From assembly GCA_965230005.1 (NCBI GenBank), contig OZ245934.1, forward strand, positions 5,084,001 to 5,148,000: a stretch of 64,000 nt of DNA, read 5' to 3'. Both the position numbers and the translations under genes were made by a program. The stretch comes from SZUA-309 sp965230005 (lineage in GTDB: Bacteria; Pseudomonadota; Gammaproteobacteria; Pseudomonadales; Azotimanducaceae). The notes below the pieces were generated by a model that saw only the letters and a list, made by a program, of their open reading frames with translations, ran no database searches and was not told the DNA's origin. Positions 52,643 through 61,619 of the stretch are shown piece after piece (position 1 is the stretch's first letter; the number at the start of each line of letters is the position of its first letter).

Positions 52643-53692
52643 ATGAGATATTCCGTAGCCTTCGCCTCGGAGGTGGATTCCTGGCGCTGGGCCAAGCGAG
52701 CCGAGGAACTCGGTTTCCACGCCGCCTGGTTCTACGACACCCAGCTGCTGAATCCCGACGTCTTCGTCTGCATGGCCCTGGCGGCCCATGAAACGTCAAC
52801 GATCCGGCTCGGCACCGGTGTTCTGGTGCCGTCGAACCGCATTGAACCGGTTACGGCCAACGCCTTCGCGACGCTTGCCAAGCTCGCCCCCGGGCGCATC
52901 GACTTCGGCGTCGGAACGGGGTTCACGGCCCGCCGTACCATGGGGCTTGGCGCCATCCCCCTGGCACGGACGAAACGCTACGTGGAGAGGGTGCGGGCCA
53001 TGCTCGCGGGAGAGACCATCGAATGGGACTTCGAGGGTAAGCGGCGGCAGATCCGCTTCCTGAATCCGGATCTTGGTCTCATCGAGTTGGGAGACATCCC
53101 GGTCTGGTTTTCCGCTTTCGGTCCGAAAGCCAAGCAGGTGGCGGCGGAACTCGGCGCCGGCTGGCTGAACTTCGGTGCTCAGGGTGCCGAGGAAAGCCTC
53201 GAAGAAACCCGGGAGATCTGGACGGCGGCCGGCCACAGCGCCGAGAGTCTGAAGAGCAATCTCTTTGTGCTCGGCGCGGTCCTCGAGGGTGACGCGGACG
53301 ATGAAGCACGGCTCATGGCCCAGGCCGCACCGCTTACGGCGGTGATGTTCCACAATCTCGCCGATGAGGTAGGCGCTATGGGCGGCGCCAATCTGCCCGA
53401 GGGCCCCTTACGGGCGCTCCTCGATCAGTACATGGCCGTGCACCAGGGTTATGAACCGGCCGACGCCCGCTATCTCACGAATCACCGGGGGCACCTGATG
53501 TTCGTGCGCCCGGAGGAGACTCATCTGACGCCGGAACTCGTCATGGCGACGACCTTCTCAGGGACGAGAGAGGTGCTCGTCGAACGGCTGCGCGGGCTCG
53601 AAGCCGCCGGTTATGACGAGATCACCGTGCAGCTCGTGCATGACCACGAATCGGCCATCGAAGCCTGGGCGGAGGTGTTTCAGGCGGTCTGA
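52643..53692 (+). CDS. LLM-class oxidoreductase, F420/flavin-dependent (methylene-H4MPT-reductase-like)
   Basis: A 349-residue luciferase-like TIM-barrel enzyme with the Mer/F420-type pattern: FASEVDSWRWAKRAEELGFHAAWFYDT, IRLGTGVLVPSNRIEP and GRIDFGVGTGFTARRTMG, plus VWFSAFGPKAKQVAAELGAGW. It would reduce or oxidise a substrate with F420H2 or FMNH2. Whether this organism makes F420 cannot be told here. The ATG follows GGAGGGGAG. It is convergent with the second Rieske gene and overlaps it by 13 bases. Confidence 0.9.
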   Translation: MRYSVAFASEVDSWRWAKRAEELGFHAAWFYDTQLLNPDVFVCMALAAHETSTIRLGTGVLVPSNRIEPVTANAFATLAKLAPGRIDFGVGTGFTARRTMGLGAIPLARTKRYVERVRAMLAGETIEWDFEGKRRQIRFLNPDLGLIELGDIPVWFSAFGPKAKQVAAELGAGWLNFGAQGAEESLEETREIWTAAGHSAESLKSNLFVLGAVLEGDADDEARLMAQAAPLTAVMFHNLADEVGAMGGANLPEGPLRALLDQYMAVHQGYEPADARYLTNHRGHLMFVRPEETHLTPELVMATTFSGTREVLVERLRGLEAAGYDEITVQLVHDHESAIEAWAEVFQAV

Positions 53693-54798
53693 GTGAGGCG
53701 CTCTTTCAGTGAGCGGTGAAAGTTGGTGATGGCGCGCTCGAAGTGTCCATAGGTGAAATGGGTGTTTGCCCCAGAAGCCAGGCCTTCCTGAATCCGGTAG
53801 ACCATCTCCGCATCTTCCCGGGAACCGGTATCCGAGACGAAGTCAGCGTCGCGGCGCATGCGCTGGGCAGTCTCTCCGTTCGGGTCCTCGACGCGCTCGC
53901 CAATGCGGTAGGTGTAGTAGTGGGTGCGCGTCGTTGACAGGGGTTCCGAGAAGGAGACCACGGTGTGGTTCGAGAGCATGGCCACCGATGCCGTCGGGAA
54001 GATGCTGTAGGCGTAGGTGACCATGCCGCGGATATCGCGCTCTTCCGGCGGGACGTCGCGGAGTTTTTCGATGCGCCGGAAAGGAAAAGTCACCCGGGCG
54101 TTTGGGCCGAAGGTTTCCACAACGTTCAGGTTGTCATAGCCGTAGGGGTAAAAGGTTTCCCGGTGCGTCGGCTTGATGTGATAGCCCTCGAGCGTTGCTT
54201 CGATGTTGAGCTTCCAGTTGAACTCGTTGACCGCGTCGCTCGAGGCGAAGATGGCCTGATTCTCACCAATGAGCTCCGGCAGCTCGGTAAGCGCTCCGGC
54301 ATCGATGGGGGCTTCGATGGCGACAAAAACCAGTCCACCCTGCTCGACAACCGAATGCACGGGCACGAGTCCGTGGGCTGACTTGTCAAGGCCCGGGAAG
54401 CCTGTCTCGTGGGGTACATGGGTGAGCGCGCCATCGAGGTTGTAGGCCCAGCCGTGATATCGGCAGCTGAACACCCGGGTGCAACCACTGCCGTGCGCGA
54501 CGGTGACCCCACGGTGCCGGCAGGCGTTCCGATAGGCGCGGAGGCCACCGTCCTCGTGGCGGACCACGAGAATGGGCACGCCCGCCAGCGGGCGGGCGAT
54601 GTAGTCACCGGTCTTCTCGAGTGCCAGGGAAGGGGCGAAAGGCATCGGCAAACGCCGCATGAGATCGAGCTCTGCCTGGAAGCGGGCTTCTGAGCAATAG
54701 TGCTCTGTCGGCTCGTGCCAGACTTCATCGCCGCGATCTGTGGTGCCCGCGTCGATGTGCTCGAAGACCCGTTCGATGACTTCCTGGTCGCTCAGCAT
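53680..54798 (-). CDS. Rieske non-heme iron oxygenase alpha subunit
   Basis: A 372-residue Rieske oxygenase large subunit. Cluster ligands are CRHRGVTVAHGSGC-type: C and H of NACRHRG, then SCRYHGW. The mononuclear iron site is in NIEATLEGYHIKPTHRETF (His pair). AYSIFPTASVAML is typical of the catalytic domain. No ferredoxin or reductase subunit is adjacent, so it must borrow electron carriers. I start at the ATG at 54798, which GGGAGGGG precedes by a suitable distance; a GTG two codons upstream abuts the ribosome site. Intact, unlike the Rieske gene at 9820. Confidence 0.9.
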   Translation of the reverse strand: MLSDQEVIERVFEHIDAGTTDRGDEVWHEPTEHYCSEARFQAELDLMRRLPMPFAPSLALEKTGDYIARPLAGVPILVVRHEDGGLRAYRNACRHRGVTVAHGSGCTRVFSCRYHGWAYNLDGALTHVPHETGFPGLDKSAHGLVPVHSVVEQGGLVFVAIEAPIDAGALTELPELIGENQAIFASSDAVNEFNWKLNIEATLEGYHIKPTHRETFYPYGYDNLNVVETFGPNARVTFPFRRIEKLRDVPPEERDIRGMVTYAYSIFPTASVAMLSNHTVVSFSEPLSTTRTHYYTYRIGERVEDPNGETAQRMRRDADFVSDTGSREDAEMVYRIQEGLASGANTHFTYGHFERAITNFHRSLKERLTQTA

Positions 54799-54858
54799 CT
54801 TCACCCCTCCCGCTGGCTGCCCCTGACCCGTGCTGTCAGCTTACGTCTAAAATCCCCA

Positions 54859-55695
54859 TCAGTCGAAATCGGCGGCGCTGTGCCGCTCAACCACCTGGGT
54901 CGCTTCGTCCCCCCAGGCCCGGTTTACGCGCCGGCCGCGCTGCACTGCCGGTCGCTCCTCAATGGCGCTCGCCCAGCGGACGACGTGCTCGTAGGAGGCA
55001 ACGTCGAGAAATTCGGCGGCGTCGTAGATGTTGTGCAGCACCAGGGCGCCGTACCAGGCGTAATTGGCCATGTCGGCGATCGTGTATTCGTCACCGCCGA
55101 GGAACTCGCTTTCGGCCAGGCGGCGGTTCAGCACGTCTGCCTGACGCTTCACTTCCATGGCGAAGCGGTTGATGGGGTATTCCCACTTTTCCGGGGCGTA
55201 GGCATAGAAGTGGCCGAAGCCGCCGCCAAGGTAGGGGGCGCTGCCCATCTGCCAGAAGAGCCAGGACAGACACTCGGCGCGCTTTGATGGATCTGTCGGC
55301 AGGAAACGGCCGAACTTCTCGGCGAGGTACATGAGGATGGCGCCGGATTCGAAGACCCGTGTACCCGGATCCGTGCTCCGGTCGAGCAGGGCGGGAATCT
55401 TGGAGTTCGGATTGATGGCGACAAAGCCGCTGCCGAACTGATTGCCTTCACCGATATTGATGATCCAGGCGTCGTATTCGGCGTCGCTGATACCGGCTTC
55501 CAGGAGCTCCTCGAGCAGCACCGTGACCTTCACACCGTTCGGCGTGGCGAGGCTGTACAGCTGCAGGTCGTGCTCGCCAACCGGGAGCTCCTTGTCGTGG
55601 GTGGGTCCGGCGATGGGTCGGTTGATGTTCGCGAAACGGCCGCCGGACTCCGTGTCCCAGGTCCAGACTTTCGGCGGGGTGTAGGCCTCTGCCAT
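54859..55695 (-). CDS. yghU: Glutathione-dependent disulfide-bond oxidoreductase, YghU type
   Basis: A 278-residue GST-superfamily protein with the YghU/YfcG-type N-terminal extension (YTPPKVWTWDTESGGRFANINRPIAGPTHDKELPVG). The thioredoxin-like domain then has LYSLATPNGVKVTVLLEEL, NPNSKIPALLD and ESGAILMYLAEKFG. The helical domain contains GGGFGHFYAYAPEKWEYPINRF, also diagnostic. YghU proteins bind two glutathiones and reduce disulfides. The ATG follows GGAGGAG. It lies between the LysR gene and the Rieske gene on the same strand. Confidence 0.95.
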   Translation of the reverse strand: MAEAYTPPKVWTWDTESGGRFANINRPIAGPTHDKELPVGEHDLQLYSLATPNGVKVTVLLEELLEAGISDAEYDAWIINIGEGNQFGSGFVAINPNSKIPALLDRSTDPGTRVFESGAILMYLAEKFGRFLPTDPSKRAECLSWLFWQMGSAPYLGGGFGHFYAYAPEKWEYPINRFAMEVKRQADVLNRRLAESEFLGGDEYTIADMANYAWYGALVLHNIYDAAEFLDVASYEHVVRWASAIEERPAVQRGRRVNRAWGDEATQVVERHSAADFD

Positions 55696-55764
55696 GGTGT
55701 GTCTCCTCCAAAAAAAGTTGAGCGGAGACTCTACTACGTTCCCTTGAGGATTCTCAGCTGAAGT

Positions 55765-56634
55765 TCAGGCGCCCGTGAGACGGGCGGCAAAGCGGGCGGC
55801 CGGTGGGCTCAAGGCGTACCCCTTGCGCCAGACCAGACCCAGGGGCCGATTGATGTGGAGACCGTCCACGGGAACCTCCCGGACCAGCTCCTGACCCTGC
55901 AGCCCGAGCTGAGAAACGAAGGCGAGGCTGTCGGTGGTTGCCACCATCCGCAGGATGGCCGGTATGGAGCGCAGCTCCATGACCACGTTGATCACCACGC
56001 CGGCCTCCCGCAGGGCGCCGTCCACGAGCTGACGGATGGCGCTGCCGCCTTCGAAGCCGACAAAGTTCTGGCCATCGAGGCTGGCGACGGGGAGCGAGGG
56101 CTGCCCGGCCAACGGATTGTCCGCCGCTGCAACTAGGACAATCCGGTCGTCGCCGAGCGGTTTGATCTCGAGGCCCGCGGTGCGCACGGGCAGGGTCACG
56201 AGACCGAGCTCGAGGCGGCCGTCGGCGACGTCGCTTGCGATCTCGGCGGAGCTGGCTTCCTTCACCTGGAAATGGACCTGGGGTGAGGCGCGCTGAAAGT
56301 CGGCAATGGCGTCCGGCAGCATGAAGGACACGGCCGTGGCACCGCCGCCAACGCGCACGGTACCGCCTTCCAGGGTGCTCTGGCTGGCCACCTCGGCCTT
56401 TAAGCTTTCGTAGCGGTCGATGAGCACGCGGGCTTCGCGCTCCACGAGCTGGCCCAGCTCTGTCAGCTCCGCACCCTTGCGGCTTCGGTTCAAGAGCTCG
56501 GCGCCGAATTCGCGCTCGAGCTGCTGAATGCGGCGGGTGAGGGCCGGCTGCGTGAGGCCCAGACGGCTGGCGGCCTCCGTGATGGCCCCGGCATCCGCCA
56601 CGGCCACCAGCGAGCGGAGCAGGCTCAGGTCCAT
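55765..56634 (-). CDS. LysR family transcriptional regulator
   Basis: A 289-residue LysR regulator. The N-terminal helix-turn-helix is LLRSLVAVADAGAITEAASRLGLTQPALTRRIQQLEREFG. A coiled dimerisation helix follows, then a periplasmic-binding-protein-like effector domain (GTVRVGGGATAVSFMLPDAI, LGLVTLPV). It is divergent from acnB and upstream of yghU on its own strand. It could control either side; the LysR-like palindromes lie in the intergenic region next to acnB. Confidence 0.93.
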   Translation of the reverse strand: MDLSLLRSLVAVADAGAITEAASRLGLTQPALTRRIQQLEREFGAELLNRSRKGAELTELGQLVEREARVLIDRYESLKAEVASQSTLEGGTVRVGGGATAVSFMLPDAIADFQRASPQVHFQVKEASSAEIASDVADGRLELGLVTLPVRTAGLEIKPLGDDRIVLVAAADNPLAGQPSLPVASLDGQNFVGFEGGSAIRQLVDGALREAGVVINVVMELRSIPAILRMVATTDSLAFVSQLGLQGQELVREVPVDGLHINRPLGLVWRKGYALSPPAARFAARLTGA

Positions 56635-56690
56635 GGGGATCCAGTGGGTCGGTCAGCGCCTTTCATGGCGCTATAATACATAATTAATTG

Positions 56691-56745
56691 GCATGCTATT
56701 CATGCAAACTATCCATTTTACGCATGAAAAGCCCTTTGGTAGATT
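56691..56745 (+). promoter_or_regulatory. LysR-acnB intergenic control region
   Basis: GCATGCTATTCATGC (56691-56705) is an inverted repeat, with another GCATG at 56722. A candidate acnB promoter is TTTACG (56717-56722), a 17-base spacer and TAGATT (56740-56745). The dyad ends 11 bases upstream of the -35 box, a position suited to a LysR-type activator. An AT-rich block at 56671-56690 (containing TATTAT on the minus strand) may be the LysR gene's own promoter. Confidence 0.45.
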
Positions 56746-56866
56746 GCCTCCCGTTACCCATCGAACCCGTTGCACCCGCTGCCCCCCGGACTGCGGTCCA
56801 AGCCCTTAAGAGGGCTGGATCATGGGGTGCTTTGCCGGGAACGAACAGAGAAAGGAAGAGATCACC

Positions 56867-59464
56867 ATGTTAGAAGCCTATCGCGAACATGCGGCGGAGC
56901 GTGCCGCCCAGGGTATTCCGCCCAAGCCTCTGAGCGCCGAGCAGACGAGCGAGCTCATCGAGCTCCTGAAGGCACCGCCGGCCGGTGAGGAAGCCTTCCT
57001 CCTGAACCTGCTCACGGAGCGCGTGCCTCCGGGTGTCGACGATGCGGCCTACGTGAAAGCCGCCTTCCTGGCCGACGTCGCCAAGGGCGAGGTCAGCTGC
57101 GGGTTGATCGATCGTGCCAAGGCCATCGAGCTGCTCGGCACCATGCTCGGCGGCTACAACATCCTGCCCCTCGTCGAGCTCCTCGACGATGCGGATTTTG
57201 CGGCGAACGCGGCGGAAGAGCTCAAGGGCACGCTGCTCATGTTCGACGCCTTCCACGATGTGGCCGAAAAAGCGAAGAACGGCAATGCGCATGCCCAGGC
57301 TGTCCTCGAATCCTGGGCGAACGCCGAGTGGTTCGAGAACAAGGAAGATCTCCCGGAAACCATCAAGCTCACGGTCTTCAAGGTCACCGGTGAAACCAAC
57401 ACCGACGATCTCTCGCCGGCTCAGGACGCCTGGTCGCGGCCGGACATCCCCCTGCATTCCCTGGCCATGCTGAAGAACCCGCGGGAAGGCATCACCAACG
57501 CCATCGAGCAGATCGAAGCCCTGAAGAACAAGGGCAACGGCGTCGCCTATGTGGGTGACGTGGTGGGCACCGGCTCCTCGCGGAAGAGTGCAACGAACTC
57601 CGTGCTCTGGACCATGGGCGAAGACATCCCCTTTGTGCCGAACAAACGCCAGGGTGGGGTTGTGCTTGGCGGCAAGATTGCGCCGATCTTCTTCAACACC
57701 CTCGAAGACTCCGGCGCGCTGCCCATCGAAGCCGATGTTTCCAAGGTCGACATGGGCGACGTCATTGTCCTGAAGCCCTACGAAGGACGCATCGAGTCGG
57801 AAGACGGTGAGCTCATCACCGAGTTTGAACTGAAGACCGACGTGATCCTCGACGAGGTGAAGGCCGGTGGTCGGATCCCGCTCATCATTGGTCGCAGCCT
57901 GACGGAAAAGGCCCGGGAAGCGCTGAACCTGGGGCCAACCGACGTTTTCCGTCGTCCGGACAATCCCGGCAAAAGCACCGCCGGTTTCACGCTGGCACAG
58001 AAGATCGTCGGCCGCGCCTGCGGCCTGCCGGAAGGTGAGGGCATCCGTCCGGGGACCTACTGCGAGCCGCGCATGGGCACCGTGGGTTCCCAGGACACGA
58101 CGGGCCCCATGACCCGCGATGAGCTGAAAGAGCTCGCCTGTCTCGGCTTCTCTGCTGACCTCGTCATGCAGAGCTTCTGTCACACGGCGGCCTATCCAAA
58201 GCCCGTGGATATCGATACGCAGCACACGTTGCCGGACTTCATTCAGAACCGCGGCGGTGTTTCCCTGCGCCCCGGCGACGGCATCATCCACAGCTGGCTG
58301 AACCGCATGCTGCTCCCCGATCAGGTGGGCACCGGCGGCGACTCGCACACGCGCTTCCCGCTCGGCATCTCTTTCCCGGCAGGTTCCGGCCTCGTGGCCT
58401 TCGGCGCAGCGCTCGGCGTGATTCCGCTGGATATGCCGGAGTCCGTGCTCGTTCGCTTCACCGGCGAGATGCAGCCGGGTATCACCCTGCGCGATCTCGT
58501 TAACGCCATTCCTTACGCCGCCCTGCAACGCGGACTGCTCACCGTTGAGAAGGCGGGTAAAAAGAACGTCTACAACGGCCGCATCCTCGAAATCGAAGGG
58601 CTGCCTGATCTCACCGTGGAGCAGGCCTTCGAGCTCTCCGATGCGTCCGCTGAGCGTTCCGCCGGTGGCTGCACCATCGCGCTGTCGGAAGACTCCGTCT
58701 CCGAATACCTGCGCTCCAACGTCGTCATGCTGCGCTGGATGATCGCCAACGGCTATGGCGACGTCCGCACCCTCGAGCGTCGCGCCCAGGCCATGGAAGA
58801 ATGGCTCGCCAATCCGTCCCTGCTCAAGGCTGACGCCAACGCGGAGTATGCCGAGGTCATCGAGATCAACATGTCCGAGATCAAAGAGCCGCTGCTTGCG
58901 TGCCCGAACGATCCGGATGACGTGAAGCCGCTCTCGGAAGTGGCGGGTACCAAGATCGACGAGGTGTTCATCGGCTCCTGCATGACCAACATCGGCCACT
59001 TCCGGGCGGCCGGCAAACTCCTGCAGGCAGCAGACACGGTAATTCCGACGCGCCTGTGGATCGCGCCGCCGACGAAGATGGACGAGCAGCAGCTCATGGA
59101 AGAGGGTTACTTCAATATCTACGCGCAGGCCGGTGCGCGCACGGAGATGCCGGGCTGCAGCCTCTGCATGGGTAACCAGGCCCGCATTCAGGCAGGCTCC
59201 ACCTGTGTGTCCACCTCCACCCGGAACTTCCCGAACCGGCTGGGTCAGGGCGCCGACGTATTCCTGGCGAGTGCCGAGCTCGCGGCCATTGCCAGCGTGC
59301 TCGGCCGGCTGCCGAGCCCTGAGGAATACCTCGAATTCGCCACACAGATCGATTCCATGGCGCCGGAGATCTACAACTACCTGAACTTCGATCAGGTGCC
59401 GGAGTTCCTGGAAGCGGCCGAAGAGGGCCGGTCGATCGCTAAGGAGATCGTCGTCCAGGCGTGA
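56867..59464 (+). CDS. acnB: Bifunctional aconitate hydratase B / 2-methylisocitrate dehydratase
   Basis: An 865-residue AcnB, identical in length to the E. coli enzyme. It interconverts citrate and isocitrate in the TCA cycle and dehydrates 2-methylcitrate-derived intermediates in propionate breakdown. It has the N-terminal HEAT-like domain (LEAYREHAAERAAQGIPPKPL), the swivel domain before the catalytic part (GDVVGTGSSRKSATNSVLW), DTTGPMTRDELKELACLGF and the [4Fe-4S] Cys region (GSCMTNIGHFR, then GCSLCMGNQARI). The ATG at 56867 is preceded by GGAAGAG; an in-frame upstream ATG at 56822 would add 15 unrelated residues. Divergent from LysR. Confidence 0.97.
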   Translation: MLEAYREHAAERAAQGIPPKPLSAEQTSELIELLKAPPAGEEAFLLNLLTERVPPGVDDAAYVKAAFLADVAKGEVSCGLIDRAKAIELLGTMLGGYNILPLVELLDDADFAANAAEELKGTLLMFDAFHDVAEKAKNGNAHAQAVLESWANAEWFENKEDLPETIKLTVFKVTGETNTDDLSPAQDAWSRPDIPLHSLAMLKNPREGITNAIEQIEALKNKGNGVAYVGDVVGTGSSRKSATNSVLWTMGEDIPFVPNKRQGGVVLGGKIAPIFFNTLEDSGALPIEADVSKVDMGDVIVLKPYEGRIESEDGELITEFELKTDVILDEVKAGGRIPLIIGRSLTEKAREALNLGPTDVFRRPDNPGKSTAGFTLAQKIVGRACGLPEGEGIRPGTYCEPRMGTVGSQDTTGPMTRDELKELACLGFSADLVMQSFCHTAAYPKPVDIDTQHTLPDFIQNRGGVSLRPGDGIIHSWLNRMLLPDQVGTGGDSHTRFPLGISFPAGSGLVAFGAALGVIPLDMPESVLVRFTGEMQPGITLRDLVNAIPYAALQRGLLTVEKAGKKNVYNGRILEIEGLPDLTVEQAFELSDASAERSAGGCTIALSEDSVSEYLRSNVVMLRWMIANGYGDVRTLERRAQAMEEWLANPSLLKADANAEYAEVIEINMSEIKEPLLACPNDPDDVKPLSEVAGTKIDEVFIGSCMTNIGHFRAAGKLLQAADTVIPTRLWIAPPTKMDEQQLMEEGYFNIYAQAGARTEMPGCSLCMGNQARIQAGSTCVSTSTRNFPNRLGQGADVFLASAELAAIASVLGRLPSPEEYLEFATQIDSMAPEIYNYLNFDQVPEFLEAAEEGRSIAKEIVVQA

Positions 59465-59483
59465 GAGCATGGGTAGTGTGAAC

Positions 59484-59510
59484 CTGACGCGGAGATGAGC
59501 TCCGCGTCAG
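59484..59510 (+). terminator. Perfect 11-bp hairpin after acnB
   Basis: CTGACGCGGAG (59484-59494) and CTCCGCGTCAG (59500-59510) pair around ATGAG. It lies 19 bases after the acnB stop and just before the NYN-protein start. No T-run follows, so it may stabilise the acnB mRNA end or partly terminate. Confidence 0.5.
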
Positions 59511-59524
59511 CGCCTGGAGTGACC

Positions 59525-60340
59525 ATGTCCGCCAACACGATCGATAACAACCTCGCCGTCTTCTGCGACTTCGAGAACGTCGCCCTCGGTGTGCGCGACG
59601 CCAAGTATCCGAAGTTCGACATCGGTCTGGTGCTCGAGCGGCTGCTGGTGAAAGGCAACATCGTCGCGAAAAAGGCCTACTGTGACTGGGAGCGGTACAA
59701 AGAGTACAAGCCCGGTATGCACGAGGCGGCCTTCGAGCTCATCGAGATTCCCCACACACGCCAGTCGGGCAAAAACTCGGCCGACATCCGCATGGTCGTG
59801 GACGCCCTCGACCTCTGCTACACGAAAGAACACATTGATACCTTCGTGATTGTCAGCGGTGATTCCGACTTCTCGCCGCTGGTGAGCAAGCTGCGGGAGA
59901 ACGCCAAACTCGTGATCGGCGTGGGGGTGAAGAGCAGCACGTCGGACCTGCTCATGAGCAACTGCGACGAGTTCATCTTCTACGACGATCTCGTCAAAGC
60001 GAGCTCCACGAAGAAGAAACGGCGTAAGGCGCCGAAGAAAAAGGCGGCCACCACAAGCGGCGCCACGGCGGCCAAGAAGAGCGAGGGCGATCTTCGCGAC
60101 GAGGGCATCGACCTCGTGCTCGATACGGCCGAGGCACTGATCCTCGAACGGGGAGACAGCGTCTGGGGCTCCATGGTCAAACAGACCCTGAAACGTCGGC
60201 GCCCGGGCTTCAGTGAGTCTTTCTACGGATTCAGCTCCTTTGGCGACCTGCTGGAAGCCGCTGAACAACGCGGACTGGCTCAGATTGAAGCCGATGAGCG
60301 ATCGGGGGGTTACGTCATCCGCTCGGTGCGGCGCGACTGA
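59525..60340 (+). CDS. NYN (PIN-like) domain protein with C-terminal OST-HTH/LOTUS domain
   Basis: A 271-residue protein, a likely RNA-binding nuclease. The NYN domain shows AVFCDFENVALG (D15), an internal ADIRMVVDALDL and VIVSGDSDFSPLVSKL, the acidic residues that hold metal in PIN-type nucleases. A basic linker (KKKRRKAPKKKA) leads to a LOTUS/OST-HTH domain (SVWGSMVKQTLKRRRPGFSES, YGFSSFGDLLEAAEQRGL), which binds RNA or G-quadruplexes. The fusion is known across bacteria but substrates are unclear. The ATG at 59495 lies in the loop of the hairpin after acnB, so I use 59525. Confidence 0.9.
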   Translation: MSANTIDNNLAVFCDFENVALGVRDAKYPKFDIGLVLERLLVKGNIVAKKAYCDWERYKEYKPGMHEAAFELIEIPHTRQSGKNSADIRMVVDALDLCYTKEHIDTFVIVSGDSDFSPLVSKLRENAKLVIGVGVKSSTSDLLMSNCDEFIFYDDLVKASSTKKKRRKAPKKKAATTSGATAAKKSEGDLRDEGIDLVLDTAEALILERGDSVWGSMVKQTLKRRRPGFSESFYGFSSFGDLLEAAEQRGLAQIEADERSGGYVIRSVRRD

Positions 60341-60355
60341 TCCTGCACGATCAGC

Positions 60356-60381
60356 CACCGCCTCCGCAGCGGCTTGCGGTG
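60356..60381 (+). terminator. Possible hairpin after the NYN gene
   Basis: CACCGC (60356-60361) and GCGGTG (60376-60381) can pair around a GC-rich loop. A nine-base direct repeat GATCAGCCA flanks it at about 60349 and 60401. It is weak and lacks a T-run. Confidence 0.2.
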
Positions 60382-60430
60382 CTCCCGGTGGCCCGTTTAG
60401 ATCAGCCATTGAATAGCTCGGAGATTGATC

Positions 60431-61606
60431 ATGGCAAGCTGGCGTAACTGGTCGGGCAAACTCCGGAGCAAACCCGCGGCACTGGCCTTTCCCCGCAGCG
60501 AGGCGGACGCTCAGGCCGTCGTCCGTGCGACGGCAGCAGCTGGGCAGCGTCTGCGCCTGGCGGGTGCCACGCACAGTCACGCCCCGCTCGTTGCCAATGA
60601 TGACGGCGTGATTGCCGACCTTGCAGGTCTGGCCGGGGTCGTTGCCGTTGATGCCGGGAAAGAACGTGCCATCGTCTGGGGCGGTTCCCGCCTGTATACC
60701 CTCGGCAACCAGCTGCATCAGCACGGGCTCGCCTTTGCCAATCAGGGCGATATCGATCAGCAGGCCATCGCCGGCGTCACTGGTACCGGCACCCATGGCA
60801 CGGGCCGGCGACTGAAAAACTTTTCTGCGGCTGTGACCGGCGTCCGACTCATCACCGGCGACGGCGACATCGTCAATGCCAGTGCCGAAGAAAACGCGGA
60901 TCTCTGGCAGGCTTCACGGTTGCACCTTGGAGCTTTCGGGCTGGTGAGTCAGGTCGAGCTGCAGCTCGTACCCTGCTACAGGCTGAAGGAGCGCGGCTGG
61001 GAGGCGAGCCTCGATGAGATCCTCGAGCAGGCGCCCGCGGAAATCGAGGCGAACCGTCATTTCGAATTCTTCTGGTACCCGCAGGCCGATCAGGCGAACG
61101 CCAAAGCGATCAACGTCACGCAAGAGGATCCCGTGTACCCGCTGGCCGAGGAGGGTGCGCGCTGCGCCTGGAGCCACGAGGTGCTGCCGAACCATCGTCC
61201 GCATCCGCACACGGAGATGGAATACAGCGTACCGCTCGAGGCGGGCATCCCCTGTATGCGCGCCCTGCGTGATCTGCTGAAGAACGAGTTTCCGGACGTG
61301 CAGTGGCCGGTGGAGTTCCGCACGCTCGCCGCCGACGACGTCTGGCTGTCTTCAGCCTACGAGCGGGACACGGTGACCCTTTCCGTGCACCTGCAGGTCG
61401 GTACCGACGATGAACCCTACTACCGTGCCTGCGAGAAGATTTTCCTCGCCCACGAAGGTCGTCCGCATTGGGGCAAGGTGAACTATCTCAATGGGGAAGC
61501 GCTCGCGGCAATGCACGAGCGCTGGGAGGACTGGTGGGCCGTGCGCGATCGCGTGGATCCGGCCGGGACCTTCCTGAACCCCTATCTGGAACGCATCCGG
61601 CCCTGA
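60431..61606 (+). CDS. FAD-linked aldonolactone oxidase-like flavoprotein (D-arabinono-1,4-lactone oxidase family)
   Basis: A 391-residue VAO-type flavoprotein. The FAD domain begins KPAALAFPRSEADAQAVVRATAAAGQRLRLAGATHSHAPL, where the His of GATHS is placed like the covalent FAD-linking His of gulono/arabinonolactone oxidases. GVTGTGTHGTGRRLKNF binds the pyrophosphate. The C-terminal ALO domain ends with HWGKVNYLNG and a DPAGTFLNPYLERI tail. It would oxidise a sugar lactone or polyol, using oxygen or an electron acceptor. ATG at 60431. Confidence 0.9.
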   Translation: MASWRNWSGKLRSKPAALAFPRSEADAQAVVRATAAAGQRLRLAGATHSHAPLVANDDGVIADLAGLAGVVAVDAGKERAIVWGGSRLYTLGNQLHQHGLAFANQGDIDQQAIAGVTGTGTHGTGRRLKNFSAAVTGVRLITGDGDIVNASAEENADLWQASRLHLGAFGLVSQVELQLVPCYRLKERGWEASLDEILEQAPAEIEANRHFEFFWYPQADQANAKAINVTQEDPVYPLAEEGARCAWSHEVLPNHRPHPHTEMEYSVPLEAGIPCMRALRDLLKNEFPDVQWPVEFRTLAADDVWLSSAYERDTVTLSVHLQVGTDDEPYYRACEKIFLAHEGRPHWGKVNYLNGEALAAMHERWEDWWAVRDRVDPAGTFLNPYLERIRP

Positions 61607-61619
61607 TCGCCCGGGTTGC

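Noticed and set aside
56870..59470. An 866-codon open frame antisense to acnB
   Set aside because: It mirrors acnB almost exactly. Long antisense frames are a normal effect of GC-rich third positions, and its translation has no recognisable domain.
59507..60796. A 429-codon minus-strand frame over the NYN gene
   Set aside because: Shadow of the NYN gene and the start of the flavoprotein gene; no domain, no ribosome site noticed.
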